Shown here in pieces: positions 18,489-27,354 of a stretch of 64,000 nt of DNA. A model generated the notes under the pieces. That model did not search any database, was not told where the DNA came from, and was given only the letters and a program-made list of their open reading frames with translations. Source of the DNA: Neisseria dumasiana (GTDB lineage Bacteria > Pseudomonadota > Gammaproteobacteria > Burkholderiales > Neisseriaceae); assembly GCF_022870885.1 (NCBI RefSeq), contig NZ_CP091509.1, forward strand, positions 2,046,001 through 2,110,000, given 5' to 3'. Numbering within the stretch: position 1 is the stretch's first letter; each line of letters starts with the position of its first letter. Made by a program: the position numbers and the translations under genes.

Positions 18489-19388
18489 TTACAGATTCTG
18501 CAACCGCTCCAGTGATGGTGCGTAGTAATAGGCACCGGTTACGGCGGTGGTAACGTGTTTGAGCAGCAGGTCGGTTTTGCCGTCGGTATGGCCGAACATG
18601 CTCAGCAATTGTGCTTCGATATTGTGCAGTGTGCCGCAGTAGGCGATAAATACCAAGCCGTGTTCGCCCGATGCGGTGCCGTAGGGCAGGCTGCGGCGGA
18701 CGATTTCGAGGCTTACGCCGTTTTCTTTGAGATTGACGCGGCCTAAGTGGGAATCGGGCAGGCGCACGTCTTTGCTGAATTCTTCGTTGGTTTCTTTGGT
18801 GCGGCCGACGGCGGCTTCTTGCTCGGCCAGCGGCACTTTGTTCCATTTTTTGAGATCGTGGCGGTATTTTTGCAGCAACACATAGCTGCCGCCTGCATCG
18901 GGCTTGCCTTCTGGCACGGTGCCGACGATGCGGATGTTGTCGCCGGTGGGGTTTTCGGTGCCGTCTACAAAACCGTCCAACCCGCGCTCTTCGATCCAGC
19001 GGAAGCCGTGGGTTTCGTCTTTTACGTCGATGCTGTCGCCGAATGCTTCCAATAAGGCCATAGCCAGCGAAAAGTTAACATCGGGGCGCAACGATTGGAT
19101 GTGGAACATGATGTCGTGCTGCGTGGCGGGAGCCAAGCCGTTGCCCAGCGGGGTAAACGGTTTGATTTCGCTGCCTTCGCCGTTGTGGTTCAGGCTTTGC
19201 CAGAATGCGCTGCCGAAAGCGATGGTTAGGCCGAGCAGTGCGTCGGGAAATTTTTGCTGCAATTGGTCGAGGGCTTCAAGGCTTTGGAGGGCGGCGAGCT
19301 GAATCTGCTCGCGGCTGCCTGTGATGTCGGCTTCGATAAATACGGCGGCTTTGCTGCCTGCGGGAATAATGGCGGTTTGCGGGTTCAT
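18489..19388 (-). CDS. Dyp-type heme peroxidase
   Basis: 299-residue dye-decolourising-type peroxidase without signal peptide or Tat motif, so cytosolic (YfeX-like class). It shows the GxxDG motif in LDGFVDGTENPTGDN, whose Asp is catalytic, the proximal-His region (SHLGRVNLKENG), and RRSLPYGTASGEHGLVFIAY with the conserved Arg. It uses H2O2 to oxidise substrates; a role in heme handling has been proposed for the family. The start ATG 19388 has an AAGGAA site. No partner genes such as encapsulin are seen nearby. Confidence 0.93.
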   Translation of the reverse strand: MNPQTAIIPAGSKAAVFIEADITGSREQIQLAALQSLEALDQLQQKFPDALLGLTIAFGSAFWQSLNHNGEGSEIKPFTPLGNGLAPATQHDIMFHIQSLRPDVNFSLAMALLEAFGDSIDVKDETHGFRWIEERGLDGFVDGTENPTGDNIRIVGTVPEGKPDAGGSYVLLQKYRHDLKKWNKVPLAEQEAAVGRTKETNEEFSKDVRLPDSHLGRVNLKENGVSLEIVRRSLPYGTASGEHGLVFIAYCGTLHNIEAQLLSMFGHTDGKTDLLLKHVTTAVTGAYYYAPSLERLQNL

Positions 19389-19598
19389 GTTTTTCCTTCG
19401 GATGATGCGGATGGATTTGTGTTTGACAGGTTTTAATTATAGCCCATGCCGGATAGTATTTTAAGGCCGTCTGAAAAGAATCGGCGGGACGGAACCCAAA
19501 CAAACTGCATTACTGCTTTGCCGCGCCTGCAAACGCACGGGCACAGGCGGGTAATCGCGCTGTGGTAGAATCTGCATCTGTTTTTTACGGGAAGCATT

Positions 19599-20687
19599 AT
19601 GCGTATTGTTTTGTTTATATTGGTACTGTTACTGCTGCAGGTGTTTACCTTCGGCTTGGGCCGGTCGCTGCAATGGCTGTTCGCCCCTTATATTGCCGCA
19701 CGGGGCAGACGCTGGCTGATGGGCATTGCTTTTTTGATTACCAATGCGCTGATTGCGGGTTTGCTGTTGCAGCTGGGGCATGCGGTGTTCCGCTGGATGG
19801 CGTTTTGGATGGTGTTGCTGCTGTTTGTGATGTATGCGGCCTTGGCGACGTTTGTGCTCTATCTGCTGCTGTGCCGGTTTATGGAACAAAAACCCATGTC
19901 GCGCAGCCTGCGGCTGTTTGCTCCGCTGTTTGTGGCGGGGTTGCTGGGGCTGGCGGTTTATAACGCTTACACGCCCGTGGTGCATCATGCCGAAATCAAC
20001 ATCGAAAAACCGCTTGAGAAACCGCTGCGTATCGGCATGGCCAGCGATACGCATTTGGGCGTGCTGTTCGGCGCGCGCCAACTGGATAAACTCGCCGACA
20101 TCATGAACCGCGAAAAAGTCGATATTATTCTGCTGCCCGGCGATTTGATGGACGACAACGTAAACGCCTACCGCGCCGAAAACATGCAGCCGCATTTGGA
20201 AAAACTGCGCGCACCGCTGGGCGTGTATGCCACTTTGGGCAACCACGATTTGTTCGGCCACGAGCGCGAGATTTATGAAGAGCTGACCAAAGCGGGCATT
20301 AAAGTGCTCGCCAATGAGAGCACGGTGGTGGACGGCCGCTTGCTGGTAGTAGGCCGCAATGATGATTTGGACAAAACGCGCCCGAGCACGGAAACGCTGT
20401 TGCGCAATCAAAACACCGCCCTGCCCGTGCTGCTGATGGATCACCGCCCTACCGATATCGAAGCTCACAGCAAACTGCCGATAGACGTTCAGGTGTCCGG
20501 CCATGTGCACAACGGCCAAGTGGCGCCGGCCAATTTAATCGTCCGCTTTCTCAACCGCCTGCACTACGGCTACGAGCAAATCGGCAACGGCCACTTTTTC
20601 GTTACTTCGGGTTACGGCTTCTGGGGTGTGCCGCTGCGTTTGGGTTCGCAATCGGAAGTGTGGATCATTGATGTGAAAGGCAAATAG
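19599..20687 (+). CDS. Membrane-anchored metallophosphoesterase
   Basis: 362 residues. The N-terminal half carries four hydrophobic helices (about 3-17, 40-57, 63-90 and 105-125). The C-terminal domain is a calcineurin-type phosphoesterase with the motifs DTHLG, LLPGDLMDD, LGNHDLFGHE and SGHVHNGQ, which bind two metal ions. The domain layout is that of the YkuE/YpbG-type membrane phosphoesterases, some of which act on UDP-lipid or similar substrates; the substrate here is unknown. The start is ATG 19599. It stands alone and converges on the MFS gene. Confidence 0.9.
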   Translation: MRIVLFILVLLLLQVFTFGLGRSLQWLFAPYIAARGRRWLMGIAFLITNALIAGLLLQLGHAVFRWMAFWMVLLLFVMYAALATFVLYLLLCRFMEQKPMSRSLRLFAPLFVAGLLGLAVYNAYTPVVHHAEINIEKPLEKPLRIGMASDTHLGVLFGARQLDKLADIMNREKVDIILLPGDLMDDNVNAYRAENMQPHLEKLRAPLGVYATLGNHDLFGHEREIYEELTKAGIKVLANESTVVDGRLLVVGRNDDLDKTRPSTETLLRNQNTALPVLLMDHRPTDIEAHSKLPIDVQVSGHVHNGQVAPANLIVRFLNRLHYGYEQIGNGHFFVTSGYGFWGVPLRLGSQSEVWIIDVKGK

Positions 20688-20711
20688 CCTCACCTGCTGA
20701 TAACACGACAA

Positions 20712-20743
20712 AGGCCGTCTGAACAATCGTTTTCAGACGGCCT
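20712..20743. terminator. Inverted uptake-sequence pair
   Basis: AGGCCGTCTGAA and its reverse complement around an 8-base loop, between two convergent genes; it can serve both. Confidence 0.7.
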
Positions 20744-20763
20744 AATCGTGAGAAACACGCAGC

Positions 20764-22083
20764 TTAACCGCTGATGTCTTCCAAACTGCGCCCCTTGGTT
20801 TCCTCGCCCAGCACCACAATCACGGCAACTACTGCCATCAGCACCGCCGTAAACATCACGAAAATCCGCCCGAAACCGCCGTCGCCGCCGATCATGGCCG
20901 CCACCGCCATCGGCGCGACAATACCGCCGATACGGCCGACGGCACCGGCCCAGCCCGAACCGAAGGCGCGGAAGCGCACGGGATAAAGCTCCGGCGTATA
21001 AGTGTAAAGCACGCCCCACGCGCCCAAGTTGAAAAACGACATCCAACAGCCCCAAAACATAATCATCGCCGCCGAATCGCTGCGGCCGAAGAAATAGGCA
21101 CACACCGCACAGGCAAACAGAAAACCGGCCAGCGTGGCCTTGCGGCCGATTTTTTCCACCAGCACCGCCGCCGCAAAATAGCCCGGCAGCTGCGCCAAAA
21201 TCATCACCAGCACATATTCGAACGTTTTCACCACCGTATAGCCCTGCTCCACCAGCAGCTTCGGCAGCCAAGTGAAAATGCCGTAATACGAAAACACGAT
21301 GCCGAACCAAATCAGCCACAACATCAAAGTACGCTTGGCAAAAGGCGGTTGCCACAGCTGTGCGAAACGCGGGTTTTCCTGCGGCGCACGCTCGGCTACC
21401 GAGGCCGTCTGAACCGCCTCTATGCCTGCCTGCTTTTCCAGCCCGACGACGATTTCATGCGCTTCGCCAACGCGCCCTTTGCTGATCAGATAAGGCACCG
21501 ACTCGGGCAGATGCTTCCACACGAAAAAGGCGTAAAACACCGGCAGTGCGCCAATCAAAAACGCGCTTTGCCAACCGTATTGCGGAATAAAAAAATACGA
21601 CACCAGCGCGGCGGCCAACCAACCCAGCCCCCAAAAACTTTCCAGCAGCACGATAAAACGCCCACGCACTTTCGGCGGCGCATACTCGCTCACCAGCGAC
21701 ACCGCCACCGGCAGCTGTCCGCCCAAGCCGAAGCCGGCCCAAAAGCGGAAAAACAGCAGGCTTTCGAGATTCCAAGCGAAAGCACACAAACCCGTGGCAA
21801 TGCTGTACAGCACCATCGTGGCCACAAACACATTCTTACGTCCGATGCGGTCGGCCATCCTTCCGCTCAACACCGCCCCCAACGCCATGCCGATAAAGCC
21901 GACGCTGACAATCCAGCCCAATTCAGACGGCGTCAGATTCCATTCTTTGCCCAACGTAGCCAACACAAACGACACCATGCCGGTATCCATTGCATCAAAC
22001 AGCCAACCCAAGCCGATCAATATCAACAACTTGTAATGAAACTTGCCCACAGGCAGGTTATGTAAACGGGTGATGATATCCAT
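20764..22083 (-). CDS. MFS transporter (sugar/aromatic acid symporter type)
   Basis: 439-residue inner-membrane carrier with 12 predicted helices. It has motif A in the first half (SGRMADRIGRKNVF) and related sequences in the second (EKIGRKATLAGF). The opening LIGLGWLFDAMDTGMVSFVL with D at helix 1 and the central loop GLGGQLPVAVSLVSEYAPPK(V)RGR are typical of the NiaP/aromatic acid:H+ symporter branch. The substrate is not known. The start at 22083 (MDIITRLHNLPVGKFHYK) was chosen over the longer frame because it has an AAGGAAT site and a conserved N-terminus. Single gene. Confidence 0.87.
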   Translation of the reverse strand: MDIITRLHNLPVGKFHYKLLILIGLGWLFDAMDTGMVSFVLATLGKEWNLTPSELGWIVSVGFIGMALGAVLSGRMADRIGRKNVFVATMVLYSIATGLCAFAWNLESLLFFRFWAGFGLGGQLPVAVSLVSEYAPPKVRGRFIVLLESFWGLGWLAAALVSYFFIPQYGWQSAFLIGALPVFYAFFVWKHLPESVPYLISKGRVGEAHEIVVGLEKQAGIEAVQTASVAERAPQENPRFAQLWQPPFAKRTLMLWLIWFGIVFSYYGIFTWLPKLLVEQGYTVVKTFEYVLVMILAQLPGYFAAAVLVEKIGRKATLAGFLFACAVCAYFFGRSDSAAMIMFWGCWMSFFNLGAWGVLYTYTPELYPVRFRAFGSGWAGAVGRIGGIVAPMAVAAMIGGDGGFGRIFVMFTAVLMAVVAVIVVLGEETKGRSLEDISG

Positions 22084-22281
22084 TGTCCGATTCCTTAACA
22101 CCGGTGATTTAAATACGGAAATTGTTAACAATCAGCGGGATTGTGGCCTTTTTACAGCGAAAGGGCAAGCAAGAATATGAAAACCGACCCGATTCGCGCC
22201 AAAGATACACAGCGGCAACGGCGGTGCTGGCTGTTTTACTGCAAACCCTTTACACTTCGGCCTATGCTTGCACCGCCATCG

Positions 22282-22294
22282 TATATATATATAT
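22282..22294. repeat. Short TA dinucleotide run upstream of recB
   Basis: Six TA units in a row, about 115 bases before the recB start. Short for a phase-variable tract. Confidence 0.4.
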
Positions 22295-22407
22295 GTAAGT
22301 AAAGGCCGTCTGAAACCGATATGCAGACAGCCCGCCCAAGCACCGTCATCTCCCTGTTTACCCTTAGCCGGATATTTTTCAGACGGCCTCACACCACCTG
22401 CAACGCC

Positions 22408-25400
22408 ATGCCAGCACAACCGTTTAACCCGCTCACCATTCCCATTTCGGGCACGTCCCTTATCGAAGCCTCTGCCGGCACAGGCAAAACCTACGGCATT
22501 GCTGCTTTGTTTACCCGTTTGATCGTGCTGGAAAAAATGCCCGTAGAAAGCGTGTTGGTCGTTACCTTTACCAAAGCTGCCACCGCCGAACTGAAAACCC
22601 GCCTGCGGGCGCGTTTGGACGATGTGTTATCGGTATTGGAAAACGTGCCGGATGCCGCACACCATTCAGACGGCCTCGCCGCGTATTGCGCGCAACACCA
22701 CGAAGGCGACGTATTTTTACCCAACCTGCTCGAAGCCGCCTTGCAGCAAGAAAGCCAAGAGCGCCTGATTGTGCGCCTCAAAGCAGCCATCAGCCGCTTC
22801 GACAATGCCGCCATTTATACCATTCACGGCTTCTGCCAACGCCTGCTGCGCGATTATGCCTTTTTCTGCCAAGCCCCTTTCGACGTAGAACTAACCGAAG
22901 ACACGCGCGAACGCCTGCTGGTGCCAGCCCAAGACTTCTGGCGCGAAAACGTGTCGCACAATCCTGTATTGGCCAAACTCATGTTCGAGCACCGCCACAC
23001 GCCCGAAACCATGCTTTCCGAAATCAAAAGCTTTATCGGCCGCCCCTATCTGGCTTTCAGACGGCCTGAAAGCAATATCGAAACCGCACAAAAGACATTG
23101 GCGCAATGCTGGGAAAATATCCGCACCCAACTGCCCGAATTGGTGCAAACCTTTTGGACAATCCACCCCGTTTTAAACGGCAACAAATACCGCAAAAATA
23201 CCTTCCAAAACGTTTTTGCCTTACTGGAAGCCGCAGCAGAAAGCAACACTCTGCCTTCCAACCACGACAAACTCCCCCTGTTTGCCGCCGACGCTCTTGA
23301 AGCCGCCACCAAAAAAACCGCCACGCCCGACACCGCCGCCTTTGCCCGCTTAAACATACTCGCACGGCTGGGCGAATGCTTCAACGGTTTGGCCGAAGCC
23401 GAACAAAACACCCTGATACAGCTGCAACTCGACATGCTGCAATACATCGGCAATGCGTTGGAGGCTGAAAAAAAATCCCGCCGCGAACGCAGTTTCGACG
23501 ACCTGCTGCTCGATGTTTACCATGCCCTTATCCGCAGCCCGCACCGCGAACAATTGGCACAAACCGTTGCAGCCGTTTGGAAAGCCGCCCTGATCGACGA
23601 ATTCCAAGACACCGACCCCCTGCAATACGAAATATTCAAACAACTGTTTATCCGTCAGGGCAACCCGCTGTTTTTGGTCGGCGATCCCAAACAGGCGATT
23701 TACAGCTTTCGCGGAGCCGACATCTACGCCTACATGCAGGCCGCCGAAGATGCCGACGCCCGCTACACCTTGACCACCAACTTCCGCAGCCACGCCAAAC
23801 TGATCAACGGCATCGGCGCCTTGTTCAAACAGAAAAACCGCCCCTTCGTGCTCGACAGCATCGACTATGCCGACGTAAACGCCGCCCGCAGCGAAAGCCG
23901 TCTGAATCCGCCCAAAACCGCCGTTTCCATACGCTGGCTCAACCACGAAACCGACGGCGGCGGCAACAAAGACGCGCTGCGCAGCCGTGCGGCGGATAAC
24001 TGTGCCGACGAAATCGCCGCCGTTCTCAACGATGCCGCGGCAGGCCGTCTGAATTATCAGAAAAACACCGCCGGCCCCGCCGTGCCGCTGCAATCGGGGC
24101 AGATTGCCGTACTCGTGCGCACCCACAACGAAGGGCAGATGATTGCCAAAGCCCTGAAACAGCGCAACATCCAAAGCGTGCTGCTGCAACGCGAATCGGT
24201 GTTTGCATCAGAAGAAGCCGAGGCCGTTGACGCTCTGATCGGCTTCTGGCTGCAACCGCAACGCACCGAAACATTGCGCTTCGTGCTCGGCGGCATATTG
24301 TTCCGCTACACCGCCGCCATGATCCACGAACTCAACCGCAACGAAACCGCCCTGCTCTCGTGGATCAACTCCGCCCAAACCGCCGCCGAAGTATGGCAGC
24401 AACACGGCATCTACGCCGCCATCCAGCAGTTTGCCGCCGAACACGGCATCGAAGCCCGCCTGCTCGCGCGCGGCAGCACCCGCAGCCTCACCAACTACCA
24501 CCAACTGATCGAACGCTTGGCCGAAGAAGACGAACAAAGCCGCTCCCCCGCCGCACTCCGGGAATGGCTCAAAAACCAGATTCAGACGGCCCAAAACGCC
24601 GAACATCCCAAAGGCGAAAACAATCTGCTGCGGCTCGAAAGCGACGAAAACCTCGTCAAAATCGTGACCATGCACGCCGCCAAAGGCTTGCAGTATCCGC
24701 TGGTATATTGCCCCTTCGTGTGGGATGCGAAAAAGAACACCCCGCAAGGCTGGCAGATTCTGCACCGCCCCCGCCGTCCCACCAAACTGCTGCACGAAAC
24801 ACAGCTCGACGACGCCGACCGCAACCAGCTTGCCGACGAAAACCTAAGCGAAAACCTGCGCCTGCTGTACGTTGCCCTCACCCGCGCCGAAGAACATCTG
24901 GTTATCTACGCCGCCCGTTGCAGCAACACGCCCGACAACACCTTCGCCTACCTGCTCGAAGGCACCGCCGACAGCCGCCGCGCCGACATCGCCGCCGCAT
25001 ACGCCGCGGCAAAAAGCGAAGCAGACACCATGCTGAAAAACAACTGGCAGCGGTTCATCGACAACGCTCCCGAAAATACCGACTTCAGCTTTACCGAAAC
25101 ACCTCCCGAACCGGCGGAATATCAAGCCCCCTCCTTTTCAGACGGCTTCTACCAAGCAGCCGGCGTTTCTGCACGCCCGTTCGAGTTCATACGCCATACC
25201 AGCTTTACCGGCTTGAGCCGCCACACCCGCAACACCGACGAACATACCCGCGAAGAACTGCAACCGGCCATCGACACAGCGGAAACCGCAACCGACGTAC
25301 CTTTATCCGCCATGCCGTCTGAACACACCGATACCCGCAGCATCCACACCTTCCCGCGCGGCGCAAGCGCAGGCGTGTGCCTGCACGAAATACTCGAAAC

Positions 25401-26031
25401 CTTCGATTTCGGCTCCCCCGCCGCCGCACAAAACGAAACCGTTGCCGCCACACTGGAACACTACGGTTTCGATGCCGGCTGGCTGCCCGCCGTTACCGCC
25501 ATGCTCGACCACACCCGCCTCTCCCCGCTCGACGGCCAAACCGCGCTGGCCGACATTCCCGCCACCCAACGCCTTGCCGAAATGGGCTTTACCCTGTTTA
25601 TGCACGACTTCACTCTCAACCGTTTGCAGCAATGGTTCGCCGAAACAGAACACGGGCTGCCCGCCGAATGCGCCACCGCCGCCAAACTGCTCGACTTCAA
25701 CGACGTTAACGGTTTTTTAAACGGCTTCATCGATATGGTCTGCCGCGATTCAGACGGCCTCGTTACCGTAATCGACTATAAATCCAACCACTTGGGCTAT
25801 GCCGCCGAAGACTACACTCAAGCAGCCATGAACGAAGCCGTCGCCCACCACCACTATTACCTGCAAGCCCTGATTTACGCCATTGCCACCGCCCGCCACT
25901 TCGCTTCACGCCAACAGCCCCTGCACACCGTTGCCGTGCGCTATCTCTTCCTGCGCGGTTTAAACGGCAGCGGCAACAACGGCATCTGGTCGTGGAACAT
26001 CGACACAGCCCTATTGCAGGAATGGCTGTAA
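22408..26031 (+). CDS. recB: Exonuclease V beta subunit RecB
   Basis: 1207-residue helicase-nuclease of RecBCD, which processes double-strand ends and incoming linear DNA for recombination, so it matters for natural transformation. The UvrD-type helicase has Walker A EASAGTGKTYGIAALF (about 24), VVTFTKAATAELKTRLRARL, DEFQDTDPLQYEIF, VGDPKQAIYSFRGAD and HAAKGLQYPLVY. The C-terminal RecB nuclease has FIDMVCRDSDGLVTVIDYKS with the D-x-K catalytic pair. The start at 22408 (MPAQPFNPLTIPI) fits the family. Upstream in-frame codons run through an uptake sequence. The gene contains about eight perfect or near-perfect uptake sequences. recC and recD are not adjacent. Confidence 0.95.
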   Translation: MPAQPFNPLTIPISGTSLIEASAGTGKTYGIAALFTRLIVLEKMPVESVLVVTFTKAATAELKTRLRARLDDVLSVLENVPDAAHHSDGLAAYCAQHHEGDVFLPNLLEAALQQESQERLIVRLKAAISRFDNAAIYTIHGFCQRLLRDYAFFCQAPFDVELTEDTRERLLVPAQDFWRENVSHNPVLAKLMFEHRHTPETMLSEIKSFIGRPYLAFRRPESNIETAQKTLAQCWENIRTQLPELVQTFWTIHPVLNGNKYRKNTFQNVFALLEAAAESNTLPSNHDKLPLFAADALEAATKKTATPDTAAFARLNILARLGECFNGLAEAEQNTLIQLQLDMLQYIGNALEAEKKSRRERSFDDLLLDVYHALIRSPHREQLAQTVAAVWKAALIDEFQDTDPLQYEIFKQLFIRQGNPLFLVGDPKQAIYSFRGADIYAYMQAAEDADARYTLTTNFRSHAKLINGIGALFKQKNRPFVLDSIDYADVNAARSESRLNPPKTAVSIRWLNHETDGGGNKDALRSRAADNCADEIAAVLNDAAAGRLNYQKNTAGPAVPLQSGQIAVLVRTHNEGQMIAKALKQRNIQSVLLQRESVFASEEAEAVDALIGFWLQPQRTETLRFVLGGILFRYTAAMIHELNRNETALLSWINSAQTAAEVWQQHGIYAAIQQFAAEHGIEARLLARGSTRSLTNYHQLIERLAEEDEQSRSPAALREWLKNQIQTAQNAEHPKGENNLLRLESDENLVKIVTMHAAKGLQYPLVYCPFVWDAKKNTPQGWQILHRPRRPTKLLHETQLDDADRNQLADENLSENLRLLYVALTRAEEHLVIYAARCSNTPDNTFAYLLEGTADSRRADIAAAYAAAKSEADTMLKNNWQRFIDNAPENTDFSFTETPPEPAEYQAPSFSDGFYQAAGVSARPFEFIRHTSFTGLSRHTRNTDEHTREELQPAIDTAETATDVPLSAMPSEHTDTRSIHTFPRGASAGVCLHEILETFDFGSPAAAQNETVAATLEHYGFDAGWLPAVTAMLDHTRLSPLDGQTALADIPATQRLAEMGFTLFMHDFTLNRLQQWFAETEHGLPAECATAAKLLDFNDVNGFLNGFIDMVCRDSDGLVTVIDYKSNHLGYAAEDYTQAAMNEAVAHHHYYLQALIYAIATARHFASRQQPLHTVAVRYLFLRGLNGSGNNGIWSWNIDTALLQEWL

Positions 26032-26103
26032 ATACCTGCAAAACCGCCCGCACCATACCCCGTGCAACCGGACGCCGCCAACCCTTTGCCGCCGGAGGTT
26101 TTC

Positions 26104-26132
26104 TTGACAACGCAGCCAAAGAATAAGATAAT
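26104..26132 (+). promoter_or_regulatory. Near-consensus sigma-70 promoter for rpsU operon
   Basis: TTGACA, a 17-base spacer and GATAAT (one mismatch from TATAAT), about 200 bases before the rpsU start. The strength fits a ribosomal protein operon. This is read directly from sequence; the start site is inferred. Confidence 0.75.
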
Positions 26133-26328
26133 CCGCCAATTATTGTGCAGCCGTTTGATACGGCTCGTTATTTTTCCGGCACACCCGTCCGTGCCGCCCG
26201 TTAGGAGGTGATGTTTACATCACGGCGCGTATCCCGCCAAGCCCGAAGGCCGATAGCGATACAACAAAACCCCATTCACAGGCCGTCTGAAAAACAAGAA
26301 GGCCGAAACCAAATTTTAAGGAAATAAA

Positions 26329-26541
26329 ATGCCTGCTATTCGTGTAAAAGAAAACGAACCTTTTGAAGTTGCCATGCGCCGTTTCAAACGCGCTGTTGAA
26401 AAAACCGGCCTGCTGACCGAACTGCGCGCCCGCGAAGCTTACGAAAAACCGACTACCGAGCGCAAACGCAAAAAAGCCGCTGCGGTTAAACGTCTGCAAA
26501 AACGCCTGCGCAGCCAACAACTGCCTCCGAAACTCTACTAA
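26329..26541 (+). CDS. rpsU: 30S ribosomal protein S21
   Basis: 70-residue, strongly basic protein of the small subunit, near the anti-Shine-Dalgarno region of 16S rRNA. The sequence [20 protein letters not shown] and the Lys/Arg-rich tail ([19 protein letters not shown]) match the family along the whole length. It is the first gene of the macromolecular synthesis operon (rpsU-yqeY-dnaG-rpoD). The preceding AAGGAAATAAA ribosome site is good. A hairpin follows at 26572, which may attenuate transcription into the rest of the operon. Confidence 0.98.
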   Translation: MPAIRVKENEPFEVAMRRFKRAVEKTGLLTELRAREAYEKPTTERKRKKAAAVKRLQKRLRSQQLPPKLY

Positions 26542-26571
26542 TCACACTTTCTGAAGACGTGATTAAGCAAT

Positions 26572-26600
26572 ACACCGTAAAGCCTTGCGCTTTGCGGTGT
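26572..26600 (+). terminator. Hairpin after rpsU (attenuator/terminator)
   Basis: ACACCGTAAAG and CTTTGCGGTGT around a 7-base loop, followed by TTTTGG. In other bacteria a partial terminator between rpsU and dnaG lowers primase output; this one is in the same position. Confidence 0.6.
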
Positions 26601-26839
26601 TTTGGCTTGTATAAGAAACAAACTTTACCAACTAAATCAATCCCACAAACACACCGCCACGAAACCTTTTCATGCTTCGCCACACCAAGAAGCAGCAGCG
26701 TCAAACAGCTACATTCAAAACCGCCGCACACACAAACGGCCGTTTGCCCCGCATTTCCGCCCGAAATGCCGAAACAGCTTGTTTTTAAACCAAACAACAC
26801 CATTAAAATGGTTTGAAACCCCAACAAAGTGAGCCCGCC

Positions 26840-27286
26840 ATGAGCCTGAAAGCGCAACTTTCCGAAGACATGAAAACCGCCATGCGCGCCAAAGACAGCG
26901 TTACCCTGTCCACCGTGCGCCTTATTAACGCCGCCATCAAGCAGTTTGAAGTGGACGAGCGCACGGAAGCCGACGACGCCAAAGTGATTGCCATCATTAC
27001 CAAGATGGTGAAACAGCGCAACGACAGTGCCAAAATCTACACCGACGCCGGCCGAACCGATTTGGCAGAGAAAGAAAACGCCGAAACCGAAGTGCTCAAA
27101 CGCTACCTGCCGCAAATGATGTCGCCTGAAGAAATCCGCAGCGCGGTAGAGGCCGCCGTTGCCGAAACCGGCGCGGCAGGCATGGCCGATATGGGCAAAG
27201 TAATGGGCGTATTGAAAACCCGATTGGCCGGAAAAGCCGACATGGGCGAAGTGAACAAAGTGCTGAAATCAGTGCTCGCCGCCTGA
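26840..27286 (+). CDS. GatB/YqeY domain protein
   Basis: 148-residue protein of the YqeY family, related to the tRNA-binding tail domain of the GatB amidotransferase subunit. Typical features are SLKAQLSEDMKTAMRAKDSV, TLSTVRLINAAIKQFEVDER, VLKRYLPQMMSPEEIRSAVE and the C-terminal GKVMGVLKTRLAGKADMGEV. The start at 26840 (MSLKAQL) is the family start. It lies between rpsU and dnaG as in many betaproteobacteria. Biochemical role is unclear; a tRNA-related function is assumed from the domain. Confidence 0.92.
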   Translation: MSLKAQLSEDMKTAMRAKDSVTLSTVRLINAAIKQFEVDERTEADDAKVIAIITKMVKQRNDSAKIYTDAGRTDLAEKENAETEVLKRYLPQMMSPEEIRSAVEAAVAETGAAGMADMGKVMGVLKTRLAGKADMGEVNKVLKSVLAA

Positions 27287-27293
27287 TCCGAAA

Positions 27294-27342
27294 AGGCCGT
27301 CTGAAAGAAAACGCCTTCTCAAACGTCTCTTTCAGACGGCCT
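27294..27342. terminator. Inverted uptake-sequence pair before dnaG
   Basis: AGGCCGTCTGAAAGA and TCTTTCAGACGGCCT around a 19-base loop. It lies inside the operon, so it may be only a partial stop or a processing site. Confidence 0.5.
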
Positions 27343-27354
27343 CGATACATAACC

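Noticed and set aside
23350..24189. Long frame opposite recB
   Set aside because: Antisense shadow of the helicase region, with no signals of its own.
26542..26839. Small gene between rpsU and yqeY
   Set aside because: Short frames here have no ribosome sites, and the hairpin and leader explain the space.
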